A stretch of DNA of 64,000 nt from Nodosilinea sp. WJT8-NPBG4 (GCA_019359285.1 JAHHHQ010000025.1:1-64000), one strand, 5' to 3'; shown: positions 25,919 to 35,822, counted from the first letter of the stretch. Made by a program: numbers and translations. The notes: generated from the letters alone by a model not told the origin.

Positions 25919-26740
25919 TTATCGACCGATTGCTTTCGAAAAATCAGTATTTTTTAAGTTCCCCTGGTCGAATTGAGCATTGGTTAGATTGGCTCCTCGA
26001 AAAGAGGTTCCAATCAGCTGGCTGACCCCGCGACCCACTGCCTGCAGCGAGCAGATGGCAAACCATACATAGACCAGCGACAAAGCGCCCAAGCCAACGC
26101 CCCAGATGTACTGCCTAGCGCTCAAATGGGCGATCGCCGCAGTCCATACCAAAAAGGAGAACCCATAGGCAGCAATTGCGCCCATTGCGGGAATGATCAC
26201 TCCCATGGGCTTCTTGGCAATCAAACTGAAGACGACCGCGAGGCCGGCCCCGGCAACTGCACCTGCGATCGCAGCCTTAAGGTTTTGGTCAAAGTAGCTG
26301 CCAAGGTAGAAAAAGCCTGTCAACGCCGCTGAACAAACGCCAGATAGATATATTCCGGCTCGACCAACCCTGCCACCCCACCCGAATAGAGCGGAGCTGG
26401 CCGAGCCAACCCCCGCCAATCCTGAAAAGATGTGCAGCATGACGACAGACATCCAGGCCGATTGCTCTGGCGTCTGCCCCAAAGCGCCAAAAACCATTTG
26501 GCTCAGTCCGTAGGCAAGCGCTAAAGCAAACGCTCCAGCAACCACAAGCGGTAGAAACACTTGGCGACGGGTTTGTCCTGTTCTAGCGCGCTCAAAATTA
26601 GCCCCTACCAGTTGGGCCTGGCCAAAGTCACAGCCTCGAATATCAGAACCTTTAAAATCAGCACCATTCAAGTTTCTGCTCCTAAAGGAGCGGTTGCGTA
26701 AATCCCGATTGCTAAAATCGAGGGAATCCAAATCACCCAT
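25919..26740 (-). CDS. Pentapeptide-repeat membrane protein
   Basis: The 273-residue protein has pentapeptide repeats at both ends: N-terminal DLRNRSFRSRNLNGADFKGS and so on (about 6-50), and C-terminal SFRGANLTNAQFDQGNLKNT. Each repeat has a central Leu or Phe and builds a right-handed beta-helix. Between them lie five or six membrane segments (about 60-215). Function is unknown. The first repeats are likely cytosolic. It is divergent from the phosphodiester glycosidase gene with only nine bases between starts. Confidence 0.78.
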   Translation of the reverse strand: MGDLDSLDFSNRDLRNRSFRSRNLNGADFKGSDIRGCDFGQAQLVGANFERARTGQTRRQVFLPLVVAGAFALALAYGLSQMVFGALGQTPEQSAWMSVVMLHIFSGLAGVGSASSALFGWGGRVGRAGIYLSGVCSAALTGFFYLGSYFDQNLKAAIAGAVAGAGLAVVFSLIAKKPMGVIIPAMGAIAAYGFSFLVWTAAIAHLSARQYIWGVGLGALSLVYVWFAICSLQAVGRGVSQLIGTSFRGANLTNAQFDQGNLKNTDFSKAIGR

Positions 26741-26749
26741 ACGCTATCC

Positions 26750-27640
26750 GTGCTGAAAAGAGTAGGACGACAATGGCAGTTAATGGTCGCAACAGTGCTG
26801 TTACTGCCTTTGATTTTATATGCACAGCTCTGTTTTCAGCGCCCCCCTCACGCGCTGACTCAGCAAACCCTTTTTCCAGGAATTAGCTATCAGCGAAGCG
26901 TATATTCTTCTCCTCGCCCCTACATCCTGCATCTCATTACCCTTGATTTGACAACCCCTGGCATCCAAGCATTCACCACTCCGGGCAAGCCTACAGACGA
27001 TCGGGGTGAGACCACTGCAAGGACGACGTCAGAATTCTTGCAGGAATTTGACTTGCAGCTAGCAATCAATGCGAATTACTTCTATCCGTTTCGTGAAAAG
27101 TCTCCTTGGGACTTCTATCCCCACGCAGGCGATCGCGTCAAGCTGGTAGGCCAAGCTATTTCCAATGGCATTGCCTATGCTTCTGCTGAGGCAGATTGGC
27201 CAGCCCTCTGTATTTCCCCAGCTAATCGTGCCCAAATCTCGGAGACAGGCGAATGTCCTGTCGGTACCGCCCAGGCCGTTGCAGGCCGAGATCTGTTAAT
27301 CCTTAACAACAACCCGGTTGCCCTTAAAGGTACGCCCGAGTCGGATCAGCCCTACTCTCGTACGGCAGTTGCTGTGAACAAGACGGGGGAAACGCTATGG
27401 TTGGCTATCGTCGATGGCAAGCAGCCTTTCTACAGTGAGGGCATTACCCTGGCAGAGCTAACCGAAGTCTTTAGTCAGATTGAGGTTGACACGGCGCTTT
27501 GCTTAGACGGCGGGGGTTCATCCACCTTAGTTGTTAAAACCGGGTCAAGGCCAACGGTTCTAAATGCTCCCATGCACACCAAAATTCTAATGCGGGAGCG
27601 TCCGGTGGCCAACCATTTAGGGTTTTACGCTCAAAAGTGA
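26750..27640 (+). CDS. Phosphodiester glycosidase family protein (NAGPA/DUF2233)
   Basis: The 296-residue protein has an N-terminal signal anchor (about 9-26). The family motifs are LAINANYFYPF and the C-terminal DTALCLDGGGSSTLVV. In animals the family removes GlcNAc from phosphodiesters on lysosomal enzymes. Bacterial members may trim wall teichoic acid or polysaccharide phosphodiesters, which is inferred. The GTG start is chosen because it precedes the signal segment directly. Confidence 0.82.
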   Translation: MLKRVGRQWQLMVATVLLLPLILYAQLCFQRPPHALTQQTLFPGISYQRSVYSSPRPYILHLITLDLTTPGIQAFTTPGKPTDDRGETTARTTSEFLQEFDLQLAINANYFYPFREKSPWDFYPHAGDRVKLVGQAISNGIAYASAEADWPALCISPANRAQISETGECPVGTAQAVAGRDLLILNNNPVALKGTPESDQPYSRTAVAVNKTGETLWLAIVDGKQPFYSEGITLAELTEVFSQIEVDTALCLDGGGSSTLVVKTGSRPTVLNAPMHTKILMRERPVANHLGFYAQK

Positions 27641-27769
27641 TGTTTCTGCCCCAAAGACGATGCCATAGCTGATTCAACCGCTTGAATTTTGCGAACCTTC
27701 GGACCGTTAAGCTTGCCAATTGTTTCGTCTGAATTGGCTAACCTTACTGATCACAGAGATGAACAATCT

Positions 27770-28231
27770 ATGCCTCTGCCCATAGAACGTCCGTTTACCG
27801 ATGAAGACCGAATTGAGTCGTTGAAGGCAGCCGTACTGGCAGGTATCGCTGCTGGCACGGTGGCGGCTGGGCTCCTGCTGGCCCACCGTGTGCCATCCCT
27901 CGGTTGGGACGGGGCGCTAGCCTCGATCGCATCCGGTCTGAGCGGCAGCACCTTCTGGATCAGCGCTGTCATTGCGGGGTTATCTGGCGGCCTTTTTGGC
28001 ATCACCTATCGCTACGCCGTGCGTCAAGACGAAAACTCTCAGCTTAAAGCGGGGGTTGTACTGGCCTTTAGCCTGGTGCGGGGGCTGGCTCTGGTGAATG
28101 TGGCAGCGGCGGTGAGCCTACGCGGCTGGCCCTTTGCGGTGGCGATCGCAGAAAGTCTGCTCATTTTTGCCACCGCCGCCGCCAGTCTAGAGCTGGCGCG
28201 GCAGCAAAAATGGATCAAACCCGTGAAATGA
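27770..28231 (+). CDS. Cyanobacterial hypothetical membrane protein
   Basis: The 153-residue protein from the ATG that gives MPLPIERPFTDEDRIE has four hydrophobic stretches (about 20-40, 50-75, 92-115, 118-138). The pattern is that of a small polytopic inner-membrane protein with no enzymatic motif. An upstream in-frame extension of 27 codons is unlikely because it lacks a ribosome-binding site. Its stop lies one base from the convergent menE stop. Confidence 0.65.
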   Translation: MPLPIERPFTDEDRIESLKAAVLAGIAAGTVAAGLLLAHRVPSLGWDGALASIASGLSGSTFWISAVIAGLSGGLFGITYRYAVRQDENSQLKAGVVLAFSLVRGLALVNVAAAVSLRGWPFAVAIAESLLIFATAAASLELARQQKWIKPVK

Positions 28232-28232
28232 G

Positions 28233-29633
28233 TTAGGAATTTTGGCAGTCCATGCCCAGAATTCTTTGGGCCAGGGCCAGGGCCAAGGCCTGTGGCCGAC
28301 TGAGTTTGCCCTGGGCAGTTCTGGGCAAGCTACTAACCAGAATCCATTGCTTAGGCAGTTTGTAAGGGGCCAACAGCGATCGCAGTTGCTCGGGCAGATC
28401 TTTTAGCGGCATCGGGGAATCCATGACCACTAAGGCGCAGAGCTGCTGACCCCAGCGATCGCACGGCAACCCAACCACACAGGCATCGCTCACCCATCCC
28501 GTCGCCAGCAGCACCGCCTCAATTTCTTCAGGGAACACATTCTCGCCGCCGGTGATGATCTTGGTGCTGCTGCGCCCGATGATATGTAAATAGCCCCCGT
28601 CATCGAAATAGCCAATGTCATCGGTGGTGAGAGAATTTGCCGCGATCGCCGCCCCAGCCGATGGCAGGTATCCCTGGGCAAGGGAATTGGAGCGAATGAC
28701 AATTTTGCCGGGCTTTCTTGATCTCTGGGGTTGGCCTTGGTCGTTGAGAATAGTGAGACTGACGTGGGGCAAGGGTCTGCCGCTGCTGCGGTGCCCCGCC
28801 AAAAATTCCTCTGGTAGCAGGGTGGCGACTTGGGCCGCGGTTTCGGTCATGCCGTAGGTGAGAGCGACGGGAATTTGAGCTGCCTGGGCCTGATCGAGCA
28901 GCGATCGCCAGGCTGGAGCGCCCCCCAGCAACACCGCCCGAAAACTTTGCAGCCAGGGAATTAACTCACCGCCTAAAGCCAACAATTCTTGCAGCTGAGT
29001 TGGCACCAGCGATAGAAATCCACCGCTGGGCAAGGCAGCTCTTTTTCCGCCTTTGAGGTCACTGTAGGGTTGCAGTGCCAAATAGCCCCCCGAAGCCAGT
29101 ACCCGCAGCGCCTGCATTAGCCCGCTGACGTGGAACAGCGGCAGCACGCAGTAGGATTGCACAGCCTCAACCCCAAAGTGAGACTGAAATCCTTCAATGG
29201 AGGCGTTCAGAGTATTCCAACTGTGCACCGCAAGTTTGATCTGTCCAGACGAGCCGCCTGTGGGAATGAGAATTTGCCCTGGCTGGCCTGCCGCTACCTG
29301 GCAAGGGTAGCTCTTAATTTTCGGCCCAACTTGCTCATCCCACTTGGGGTTGACTAGAGTTTGCACCTGATGGCGCTCACGATCGCCCCAGCGAGAGTTA
29401 GCCAATACCACGGTGCAGCCTTCTGACCAAGCGGCCAGACAGGTCGTCAAAAATTGAAGCGGCTCAGGTTCGGCAATCAAAACTCCAGAGCTGTGAGAAC
29501 CGCAGGACTCTCTGTAAGTGGCAAAAACAGGAGTAAGTTCGCCTAGACGCTGCCAAAACTCCTGACTGCTGGGGCCAATCAGCCAATCGTCGCCCCAGCG
29601 AGTTTGAAGCAGCGCCTTTATAGTCTGTCCCAT
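28233..29633 (-). CDS. menE: 2-succinylbenzoate-CoA ligase
   Basis: This 466-residue ANL-superfamily enzyme activates o-succinylbenzoate for naphthoquinone ring closure in phylloquinone synthesis. It has the phosphate-binding loop ILIPTGGSSGQIKLAVHS, the adenine motif ALTYGMTETAAQ, the hinge region IGRSSTKIITGGENVFPEEIE, and the catalytic Lys near RTAQGKLSR. The ATG overlaps the menC end by 16 bases. Third gene of the men operon. Confidence 0.9.
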   Translation of the reverse strand: MGQTIKALLQTRWGDDWLIGPSSQEFWQRLGELTPVFATYRESCGSHSSGVLIAEPEPLQFLTTCLAAWSEGCTVVLANSRWGDRERHQVQTLVNPKWDEQVGPKIKSYPCQVAAGQPGQILIPTGGSSGQIKLAVHSWNTLNASIEGFQSHFGVEAVQSYCVLPLFHVSGLMQALRVLASGGYLALQPYSDLKGGKRAALPSGGFLSLVPTQLQELLALGGELIPWLQSFRAVLLGGAPAWRSLLDQAQAAQIPVALTYGMTETAAQVATLLPEEFLAGHRSSGRPLPHVSLTILNDQGQPQRSRKPGKIVIRSNSLAQGYLPSAGAAIAANSLTTDDIGYFDDGGYLHIIGRSSTKIITGGENVFPEEIEAVLLATGWVSDACVVGLPCDRWGQQLCALVVMDSPMPLKDLPEQLRSLLAPYKLPKQWILVSSLPRTAQGKLSRPQALALALAQRILGMDCQNS

Positions 29634-30616
29634 AGTTCGGCGGGGGTGAGGGTATCCCAGTCGTCGGCAAACCAGCCCTGGGTACCAAAGCCTAGGGCTG
29701 AGGCCGGGGAAGGAGCACAGCGCGCTGCGATTGCTAAGGCAGCCCGTCGTCCGATTACGGTTTCAAAGGCAGAGGAAAAGACGAGGCGAGGCCGATGATG
29801 ATGGCCAAATGCTTCTAGTTTCTGGGGTGAACCGGCGATCGCAGGCTTGACCACAAACACTCCTCGCCAGCCCCGTTGCCAACAATCCTCTAGCTGATCC
29901 ACCGTGGCGACCGACTCATCTAAGGCGATCGCGGTTTGATATCGCTCCCCCAACGCTGTCATCGCTGCTAGTTGATTGGGCGGCAACGGCTGCTCCAGGT
30001 GTTCAACCGTGGCCAACTGAGGACTGGCGTTAACGCGATCGCAGGCCGCCAGCCACTGCTCGGCCTGGGCTAGACTCAGCCCGCCATTAGCATCCAGCCG
30101 CAGTCGAGCATCGGGGGGAAGGGCTTGCACCAACTGATCTAAGCCGTGAATTTCGTCAGCAATAGGATGCACGCCGATCTTCCACTTTAGGGTTCGATGA
30201 CCCTGGGCTAAGCGCTGGAGGGCGATTTCTACCGCCGTTTTGCCAGCGGGCAGAAGACCGCAGATTGTAGCGTTAGCAAAGCTATCCGCAGGAATCGCCG
30301 GTTCCTGCCCACCAACAGAGTTTTCCGTATCCAAGTCCGCCGCTGCCGACTCTAGCCCAAACTGGGTGGCCGGCAGCTCGCCGGGAATGGGCTGCGATCG
30401 CCATTCTTCCGCTTGACCCTGGCAAAACGCTAGGGCTTCTGCCACCGACTCGCTACCAAACCAAGGAATTGGAGCCACCTCCCCGTAGCCCACTCGCCCC
30501 AGAGTATCTCTCAGGCGCAGCAGCAGCCCCTCTCGCCATACCCACGGGCCGTGGGCAGTGTATAAGGGCTGAGCGAATCGTCTGCGGTAAGGGCGAATTG
30601 CTAGCTCAACGCCCAT
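29618..30616 (-). CDS. menC: o-Succinylbenzoate synthase
   Basis: The 332-residue enolase-superfamily enzyme dehydrates SHCHC to o-succinylbenzoate. The active-site set is visible: LKWKIG (KxK), RLDANGG (Asp), EHLEQPLP (Glu), ALDESV (Asp) and FVVKPAIAG (Lys). The ATG lies inside the end of menA (TATGGGCGTTGA), so translation is coupled. A somewhat divergent insert occupies about residues 95-120. Confidence 0.9.
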   Translation of the reverse strand: MGVELAIRPYRRRFAQPLYTAHGPWVWREGLLLRLRDTLGRVGYGEVAPIPWFGSESVAEALAFCQGQAEEWRSQPIPGELPATQFGLESAAADLDTENSVGGQEPAIPADSFANATICGLLPAGKTAVEIALQRLAQGHRTLKWKIGVHPIADEIHGLDQLVQALPPDARLRLDANGGLSLAQAEQWLAACDRVNASPQLATVEHLEQPLPPNQLAAMTALGERYQTAIALDESVATVDQLEDCWQRGWRGVFVVKPAIAGSPQKLEAFGHHHRPRLVFSSAFETVIGRRAALAIAARCAPSPASALGFGTQGWFADDWDTLTPAELWDRL

Positions 30617-31517
30617 AGGTGCTCAGCCAAAACCCCAGGCTCAACAGCACCCCGCTCCAAAAGTGAAAGCCAATGGCAAAAAATTTGGCGTTGAAGACCC
30701 GCTGGGGTTGGTTGTGGTAGCGGGTAACGTGGCGACTCAGCCGCCAAGCCGAAGGCGCACTGCCAAACACCAGGGCCGTCCAAATTGGAAACAGGCCAAG
30801 AATTAGGCCCAGGGCGGCGATCGCAAACGCAATTCCACATGTCCAAGGCACCAGCATCGCCCCTCGCTTCGTACCCAGACGCACAATGGGCGATCGCTTG
30901 CCCGCCGCAATATCATCCTCCACCTGGTGAAAGTGGGAGCAAAACAGAACCAGGGTTGTGGTCAGCCCCACCATCACCCCCGCCATCTGGCTGTCCCAAG
31001 ACCAGCTCTGGGTCTGGCTATAGTAAGCCGCACCCATGGCTAGGGGGCCAAAGCTAAAAAAGCACAGCACCTCCCCCAACCCCTGATACCCCAGGCGAAA
31101 GGGCGGTCCCTGATACATGTAGCCCAACCCGCAGCACAGCAGAATGATCGCCAGCACCGTAGGGTCTTGCTGGGCCAGGGCGATCGCCACAATCCCAGCG
31201 ATGCCTAGGCCCAAACACAGGTTTGCTAAGGCAAAAACCAATCTCCGATTGCGCGTCAGGTTAACGACAGAATGAGCCTTGTTGACATCAATGCCGGTCT
31301 CAGAGTCAAACACATCATTACTGAGGTTTTCCCAGGCCAAAATAAGCACCGCCGCCAGCAGAAATAGCGCAAAAATACCGCCGTCAAACCGGCCAGTCTC
31401 AGCGTAGGCGATCGCGCTGCCCACCACCATCGGCATGATGGCAACGCTATACATAGGGGGCTTTATAGCCGCTAGCCAAAGTTTGCGGTCAGCTTGATTT
31501 ACCGATTGGGTGGTCAT
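30606..31517 (-). CDS. menA: 1,4-dihydroxy-2-naphthoate phytyltransferase
   Basis: This 303-residue UbiA-family membrane prenyltransferase adds the phytyl chain in phylloquinone synthesis. The first Asp-rich motif is ENLSNDVFDSETGID, the second is HFHQVEDDIAAGKRSPIVRLG, and eight or nine hydrophobic segments are present. It is the first gene of menA-menC-menE, each pair overlapping. Phylloquinone is the A1 electron carrier of photosystem I. Confidence 0.9.
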   Translation of the reverse strand: MTTQSVNQADRKLWLAAIKPPMYSVAIMPMVVGSAIAYAETGRFDGGIFALFLLAAVLILAWENLSNDVFDSETGIDVNKAHSVVNLTRNRRLVFALANLCLGLGIAGIVAIALAQQDPTVLAIILLCCGLGYMYQGPPFRLGYQGLGEVLCFFSFGPLAMGAAYYSQTQSWSWDSQMAGVMVGLTTTLVLFCSHFHQVEDDIAAGKRSPIVRLGTKRGAMLVPWTCGIAFAIAALGLILGLFPIWTALVFGSAPSAWRLSRHVTRYHNQPQRVFNAKFFAIGFHFWSGVLLSLGFWLSTYGR

Positions 31518-31743
31518 AGCACTGTAATTCCTTCAGGCCTAGCATATCGCTAAGCTGGACCCTGGCCGAAGCCAACTTTACAATCCCCCTTTTTCCTACG
31601 CTGATAAATATACGTAGGCATTAGTCTAAAAAAATACGTAAAAATCCATAGCGAATTGTGAATTTAGCTTGTGCATATTAAAGCCACAGGCATCTGTCGC
31701 GTCGGGCGGGGTCTAGTGCATCTACCCTAAGGAGACCCCAGCT

Positions 31744-32118
31744 ATGTCCAGTCGTGGATTAAATCTGTGTACTCTATCCGGCAACGTCGCCGCTGACCCT
31801 CAGGTGCGTCACGTTGAGCGCAAAACCGGCGGCAGCGCTCAGGTAGCCGAAATAACTATCTACGTCGATCGCATCCCTGGCCGCAAAGACAACGACAGCT
31901 TTACCGTTGACATCAGCGTGTGGGAAGGCTCCCCCGCCTGGCGCAAGCTCACCCACGTCAAAAAAGGCTCGCTGATTATCGCTAGCGGTGCGATCGATGC
32001 CTCCCCCTACGTCAGCAAAACCGATTCCCAAGCGCGGGCCGGGCTCCAGCTCAAAGCCACCGACATCTTTTTGGATTCTTCCCCCAAGGTTGAAGAGCCT
32101 AAACCAGACGAGTTCTAA
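31744..32118 (+). CDS. Single-stranded DNA-binding protein-like (OB fold)
   Basis: The 124-residue protein matches the SSB OB fold: LNLCTLSGNVAADPQVRHVE, ITIYVDRIPGRKDNDSFTVD and a strand with VKKGSLIIASGAIDASPYV. It ends PKPDEF, an acidic tail like the SSB C-terminal tip (DDDIPF) that recruits repair proteins, though without the final double-acidic-proline pattern. It may be the chromosomal SSB or a paralogue; cyanobacteria often have more than one. AAGGAGACCCCAGCTATG gives a good start. Confidence 0.75.
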   Translation: MSSRGLNLCTLSGNVAADPQVRHVERKTGGSAQVAEITIYVDRIPGRKDNDSFTVDISVWEGSPAWRKLTHVKKGSLIIASGAIDASPYVSKTDSQARAGLQLKATDIFLDSSPKVEEPKPDEF

Positions 32119-32237
32119 CCTATTGAGTTATTCTGCTGGCCCTTGGCCGAACGGCAACCCTCACGCTACAGGTTGCCTTCGCCAACGCCCCTGGCAGAAC
32201 CAAGATCCACGGAGAGAGCGCCGTGGGTTGAGAGCGA

Positions 32238-32264
32238 GGATGCGGTTTACCCGCATCCTTTTCT
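32238..32264 (+). terminator. Rho-independent terminator after the SSB-like gene
   Basis: GGATGCGG (32238-32245) and CCGCATCC (32251-32258) form a perfect eight-pair stem around a five-base loop, followed by TTTTCT. It lies about 120 bases past the stop codon and before the convergent DUF1823 gene end. Confidence 0.8.
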
Positions 32265-32305
32265 AATTTTGGGCAATGTAGCTGAGCTGTCGGCGGCTGA
32301 GCTGT

Positions 32306-32686
32306 TCAGGCATTGTCTTCAGAGGAAAAGTCACCCGTGGCCTGCTGCTTGCGGTGGCTCAGCAGCCAGCTCACCATCGTCGCCCGCCGCGTCAACCGAG
32401 GGATCAGCTGATCGACCGTGTAGCCCTTAAAGCCCAGTTCTTCCTTTAGCAACTGCTTATCCTCTCGTGGAATCGAGCGGGTTAACTGCACCGTTGCTGG
32501 GCGACTCTCGATAAAGTTCGGCGGCTCTGGGTATTTCTCGGCCCAAGCTGTCTCCACCGCCGAGCGATCCCAGCCAGCAACAGTTTCCTGGTAGCCCAGG
32601 CCGCGCCACACCAGACGATTCACGGTGTTGTCGTCAAGCTCGTCGTTGAGAATGGCCCAGAGCGTATCGTCGGTCAATGGAGGCAT
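32306..32686 (-). CDS. DUF1823 family protein
   Basis: The 126-residue cyanobacterial protein has the family signatures LWAILNDELDDNTVNRLVW, YPEPPNFIESRPATVQLTRS and KQLLKEELGFKGY. It has no membrane segment and no catalytic motif. Function is unknown; plant plastids also carry homologues. It is convergent with the SSB-like gene. Confidence 0.85.
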   Translation of the reverse strand: MPPLTDDTLWAILNDELDDNTVNRLVWRGLGYQETVAGWDRSAVETAWAEKYPEPPNFIESRPATVQLTRSIPREDKQLLKEELGFKGYTVDQLIPRLTRRATMVSWLLSHRKQQATGDFSSEDNA

Positions 32687-32937
32687 AAAAAGTTATCCAC
32701 CTGGCTAACTGCCACTGGGGTTGAGCCAACCCATACCAATTTAAGCATTAGCCCAGCAATCCTGAACTGCCCACTGCACATGGGATCAGGTGACCTTGGC
32801 CCATTCTTCGCGGCTTCTTTCACCCATCCACTTCTCTATCCCGTCACATCCTCGCCCCAAACCACACCTAATGATCACAACCATTGATTAGTAACTGTGC
32901 TACCGATCGCCATGCTCTTAGCCTAGAGGACCTTACC

Positions 32938-33171
32938 ATGCAACGCCCCCGTCGCCCCCATCACCTGCTCAGCCTCACCTTCAGCCTGATCAAGTACTTC
33001 CTGTTTGGGCTAGCGGGCTGCACTATTGCCTACGTCATCGCCCTGGTGCTCGACTTATCCTTCGTAGCTGCGGCCATCGTGTTCTTTCTAGAACAGGTGT
33101 TGGCGCGATCGCTCGTGCTATTGGGCTGCCTATGGGCGATCGCCGTCATCCACGAGTCGGCCCGCTCCTAG
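32938..33171 (+). CDS. Small hypothetical membrane protein
   Basis: From the ATG that gives MQRPRRPHHL, the product has 77 residues. A basic N-terminus is followed by two or three hydrophobic stretches (YFLFGLAGCTIAYVIALVL and FVAAAIVFFLEQ). GAGGACC precedes the ATG, supporting this start over one 54 bases upstream. Function unknown. Confidence 0.6.
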   Translation: MQRPRRPHHLLSLTFSLIKYFLFGLAGCTIAYVIALVLDLSFVAAAIVFFLEQVLARSLVLLGCLWAIAVIHESARS

Positions 33172-33246
33172 CCCTGGCTGAACCTCACCCTTTTTCGCTA
33201 TTGTAAAGGAGTATTAAGCAATCTGACTTCCTCGAGAGCTACCGCT

Positions 33247-34158
33247 GTGACGACTGCCCTGGCTATTCCCGATGTTAAAACCTGGCAATGGCAGGGGTTT
33301 TCTATTCGCTACCAACACATGGGCGAAACGGGTACCCCAGTGCTGTGCATTCACGGGTTTGGGGCATCGAGCGCTCACTGGCGGAAAAATCTGCCGGCCT
33401 ACGGCGAAAGTTTTCAGGCCTATGCGATCGATTTAATTGGCTTTGGCCTCTCCGACAAACCCACTCCCAACCACCCCCTGGCCTACACCTTCGAGACCTG
33501 GGGCCAGCAAATTATAGACTTTTGCCGCGAGGTGATTGGTCAGCCCGCCTACCTAGTGGCCAACTCCATCGGCTGCATCGTGGCGCTCCAGGCCGCTGTG
33601 GATGGGTCTGAGTGGGTCAAGGGGGTAGTCATGCTCAACTGCTCTATTCGCCTGCTGCACGAGCGGCGACGGGCCGAAATTCCTTGGCACCAGCGCCTCA
33701 GCACTCCCATGGTGCAAAGGTTGCTGAGCTATCCGCAGGTTGGTCGCTTCTTTTTCTCCCGTATTGCCCAACGCAAAGTCATTCGCAATCTGCTCGGCCA
33801 AGCCTACCGCCGCCCGGAGGCTATCACTGACGAGTTGGTTGAGGCTATTCTTGGCCCCGCCCTGACTGATGGGGCCGCCGACGTGTTTCTGGCTTTTGTG
33901 CGCTACTCCCAAGGCCCGTTGCCCGAAGATCTGCTGCCCCAGGTTCACTGCCCCGTTTGGATTATCTGGGGTCAAGACGACCCCTGGGAGCCGGTAGCCA
34001 TGGGTCGGAACCTGGCGAACTATCCAACAGTTCAGGCAATTGAAGAACTTCCGGGCGTGGGCCACTGCCCTCAGGATGAAGCCCCCGAGCTGGTCAATCC
34101 CCTGGTGCTAGGCTGGTTGAGCCAGGCTGAATTGGCTTCTGAGAGAGAAAATTCCTAA
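33247..34158 (+). CDS. Alpha/beta-hydrolase
   Basis: The 303-residue protein has the alpha/beta-hydrolase landmarks: oxyanion-hole motif CIHGFGASSAHW, nucleophile elbow VANSIGCIVAL (N-S-I-G), acid in WIIWGQDDPW and catalytic His in PGVGHCPQDEAP. A helical lid (about 130-220) covers the active site. Related cyanobacterial and plastid proteins act on chlorophyll or lipid esters, but no specific substrate follows from the sequence. GTG start, with the first possible ATG well inside the fold. Confidence 0.82.
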   Translation: MTTALAIPDVKTWQWQGFSIRYQHMGETGTPVLCIHGFGASSAHWRKNLPAYGESFQAYAIDLIGFGLSDKPTPNHPLAYTFETWGQQIIDFCREVIGQPAYLVANSIGCIVALQAAVDGSEWVKGVVMLNCSIRLLHERRRAEIPWHQRLSTPMVQRLLSYPQVGRFFFSRIAQRKVIRNLLGQAYRRPEAITDELVEAILGPALTDGAADVFLAFVRYSQGPLPEDLLPQVHCPVWIIWGQDDPWEPVAMGRNLANYPTVQAIEELPGVGHCPQDEAPELVNPLVLGWLSQAELASERENS

Positions 34159-34170
34159 GTACTCTGCCTA

Positions 34171-34197
34171 GGGGGACGAGAAACATTTCTCTCCCCC
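34171..34197 (+). terminator. Hairpin after the alpha/beta-hydrolase gene
   Basis: GGGGGACGAGAAA and TTTCTCTCCCCC pair around CAT with one interruption, thirteen bases after the stop codon. No T-run follows, so it may be a weak terminator or a 3' stabilising hairpin. Confidence 0.5.
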
Positions 34198-34419
34198 GGC
34201 CAGCCCAGTGCCCGATCGCGCTGTTACTAATCTTGAAATAGTCCTGAGTCTGAGGCCAATTCTGGTGCTCAGCGTTGCCTCATTTCTAAAGTGTCTCTAA
34301 AGGTTGGCCATCGATCGCAGTCTGCCTTCTTACCATGGAGACAGCCTGTAGACACAACACCAGGGGATTGTCGCCCTCGCTAGACGCCACAGCCCTATCC
34401 CACAGAAAGGAATCCTACG

Positions 34420-35475
34420 ATGGCCGACTACCAGCCCGCTGACTCCGCCTTTGCCCTCGATCGGGACTGCACCACCCTCTCCCGTCACGTCCTTGAGCAG
34501 CTCCACAGCTTTGGCCCCGAGGCCCAAGACCTCAGCGCCCTGATGAACCGCATTGCCTTAGCCGGCAAGATCATCGCCCGCCATCTGAGCCGCGCCGGGC
34601 TGATGGAGTCGACTCTGGGCTTTACCGGCGACACCAACGTTCAGGGCGAAGCCGTCAAGAAGATGGATATCTACGCCAACGACGTGTTTATCTCGGTCTT
34701 TAAGCAGAGCGGTTTGGTCTGTCGCCTGGCTTCTGAAGAGATGGATCAGCCCTACTACATTCCTGAAAACTGCCCGATTGGTCGCTATACCCTGCTCTAC
34801 GACCCCATTGATGGGTCATCCAACGTCGATATCAACCTCAACGTCGGCTCGATTTTTTCCATTCGCCGTCAGCAGGGCGACGACCTCGACCAGAGCGGGG
34901 CTGATCTGCTGCAAGACGGCCACCAGCAGCTGGCGGCGGGCTACATTCTCTATGGCCCCAGCACTGTGCTGGTGTACTCCATTGGGCGCGGGGTGCATGC
35001 CTTTGTGCTCGACCCCAGCCTAGGCGAGTTTATTTTAGCCACCGAAAATATTCAGGTGCCAGCCCATGGCCCTACCTACAGCGTCAACGAGGGCAACTTT
35101 TGGCAGTGGGAAGAGGCCATTCGCGACTTTACCCGCTACGTGCACCGTCACGATGGCTATTCGGCCCGCTACACTGGGGCGCTGGTGGCCGACTTTCACC
35201 GCATTTTGACCCAGGGGGGCGTGTTTCTCTACCCCGGCACCACCAAAAAACCCGAGGGTAAGCTGCGGCTGCTCTACGAGACGGCTCCCCTGGCCTTTTT
35301 AATTGAGCAGGCCGGCGGTCGGGCCAGCACCGGCACTGCAGACATCATGGGGGTGGTGCCCGGCAAAATTCACCAGCGCACGCCCTTTGTGGTGGGCAGC
35401 CGCGACGATGTGGCCCTGGTGGAGTCCTTCATTCAAGACCACAGCCGCCGCCAGAGCACTCTGCTGGCCAATTAG
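34420..35475 (+). CDS. fbp: Class I fructose-1,6-bisphosphatase
   Basis: The 351-residue enzyme hydrolyses fructose-1,6-bisphosphate in gluconeogenesis and the Calvin cycle. Metal-site sequence [20 protein letters not shown] and the earlier LASEEMDQ are intact, as is the C-terminal [15 protein letters not shown]. It leads the cyanobacterial fbp-zwf-opcA cluster. The start follows AAAGGAATCCTACG. Because zwf begins 347 bases later, zwf may also have its own promoter. Confidence 0.93.
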   Translation: MADYQPADSAFALDRDCTTLSRHVLEQLHSFGPEAQDLSALMNRIALAGKIIARHLSRAGLMESTLGFTGDTNVQGEAVKKMDIYANDVFISVFKQSGLVCRLASEEMDQPYYIPENCPIGRYTLLYDPIDGSSNVDINLNVGSIFSIRRQQGDDLDQSGADLLQDGHQQLAAGYILYGPSTVLVYSIGRGVHAFVLDPSLGEFILATENIQVPAHGPTYSVNEGNFWQWEEAIRDFTRYVHRHDGYSARYTGALVADFHRILTQGGVFLYPGTTKKPEGKLRLLYETAPLAFLIEQAGGRASTGTADIMGVVPGKIHQRTPFVVGSRDDVALVESFIQDHSRRQSTLLAN

Positions 35476-35822
35476 AGTTAGGGAAGGGGCGGGTCAGCGG
35501 TCCACTTGGGGCGTTGGCGTTCGTGAAACGTTTCGAAGGAAAGCCTCTCTGGATGAGAATCGCCCCGTCCCGTTAAACCCCATTTAAACTGATTAGGTAA
35601 AGCTAAACCGGTAGCCTGGGCTACGGCCTGAACCACAAATAGTTTTATTTAATACCTTTCTTTGGGGGTTGATTAAGACCGTCTATAGTCTCATCAGATT
35701 TGTAAAATCTGCTGTCAATATAGATTTCTATTTCTGTTATTTGTAGGTGGCTGCCGCGATCGCCAATTCAGTCACTACCAGTCTTGTCAGTGCGTCGTTA
35801 CTAACATTTACTCCCCACGCTT
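35476..35822. other. fbp-zwf intergenic region
   Basis: The first 100 bases include a degraded copy of the GGCGTTxGxGAAxC repeat ending in GAATCGCCCC near 35570. The rest is AT-rich and likely holds the zwf promoter. A palindrome CAGATTT-GTA-AAATCTG sits at 35695-35711, about 110 bases before the zwf start. I see no tal gene or other coding sequence. Confidence 0.5.
35695..35711. promoter_or_regulatory. Palindrome upstream of zwf
   Basis: The seven-base arms CAGATTT and AAATCTG are separated by three bases in an otherwise AT-rich leader. It is a candidate operator. It does not match the NtcA consensus GTA-N8-TAC, so the binding factor is unknown. Confidence 0.35.

Noticed and set aside
35740..35822. 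NtcA site before zwf
   Set aside because: No GTA-N8-TAC with suitable spacing is visible.
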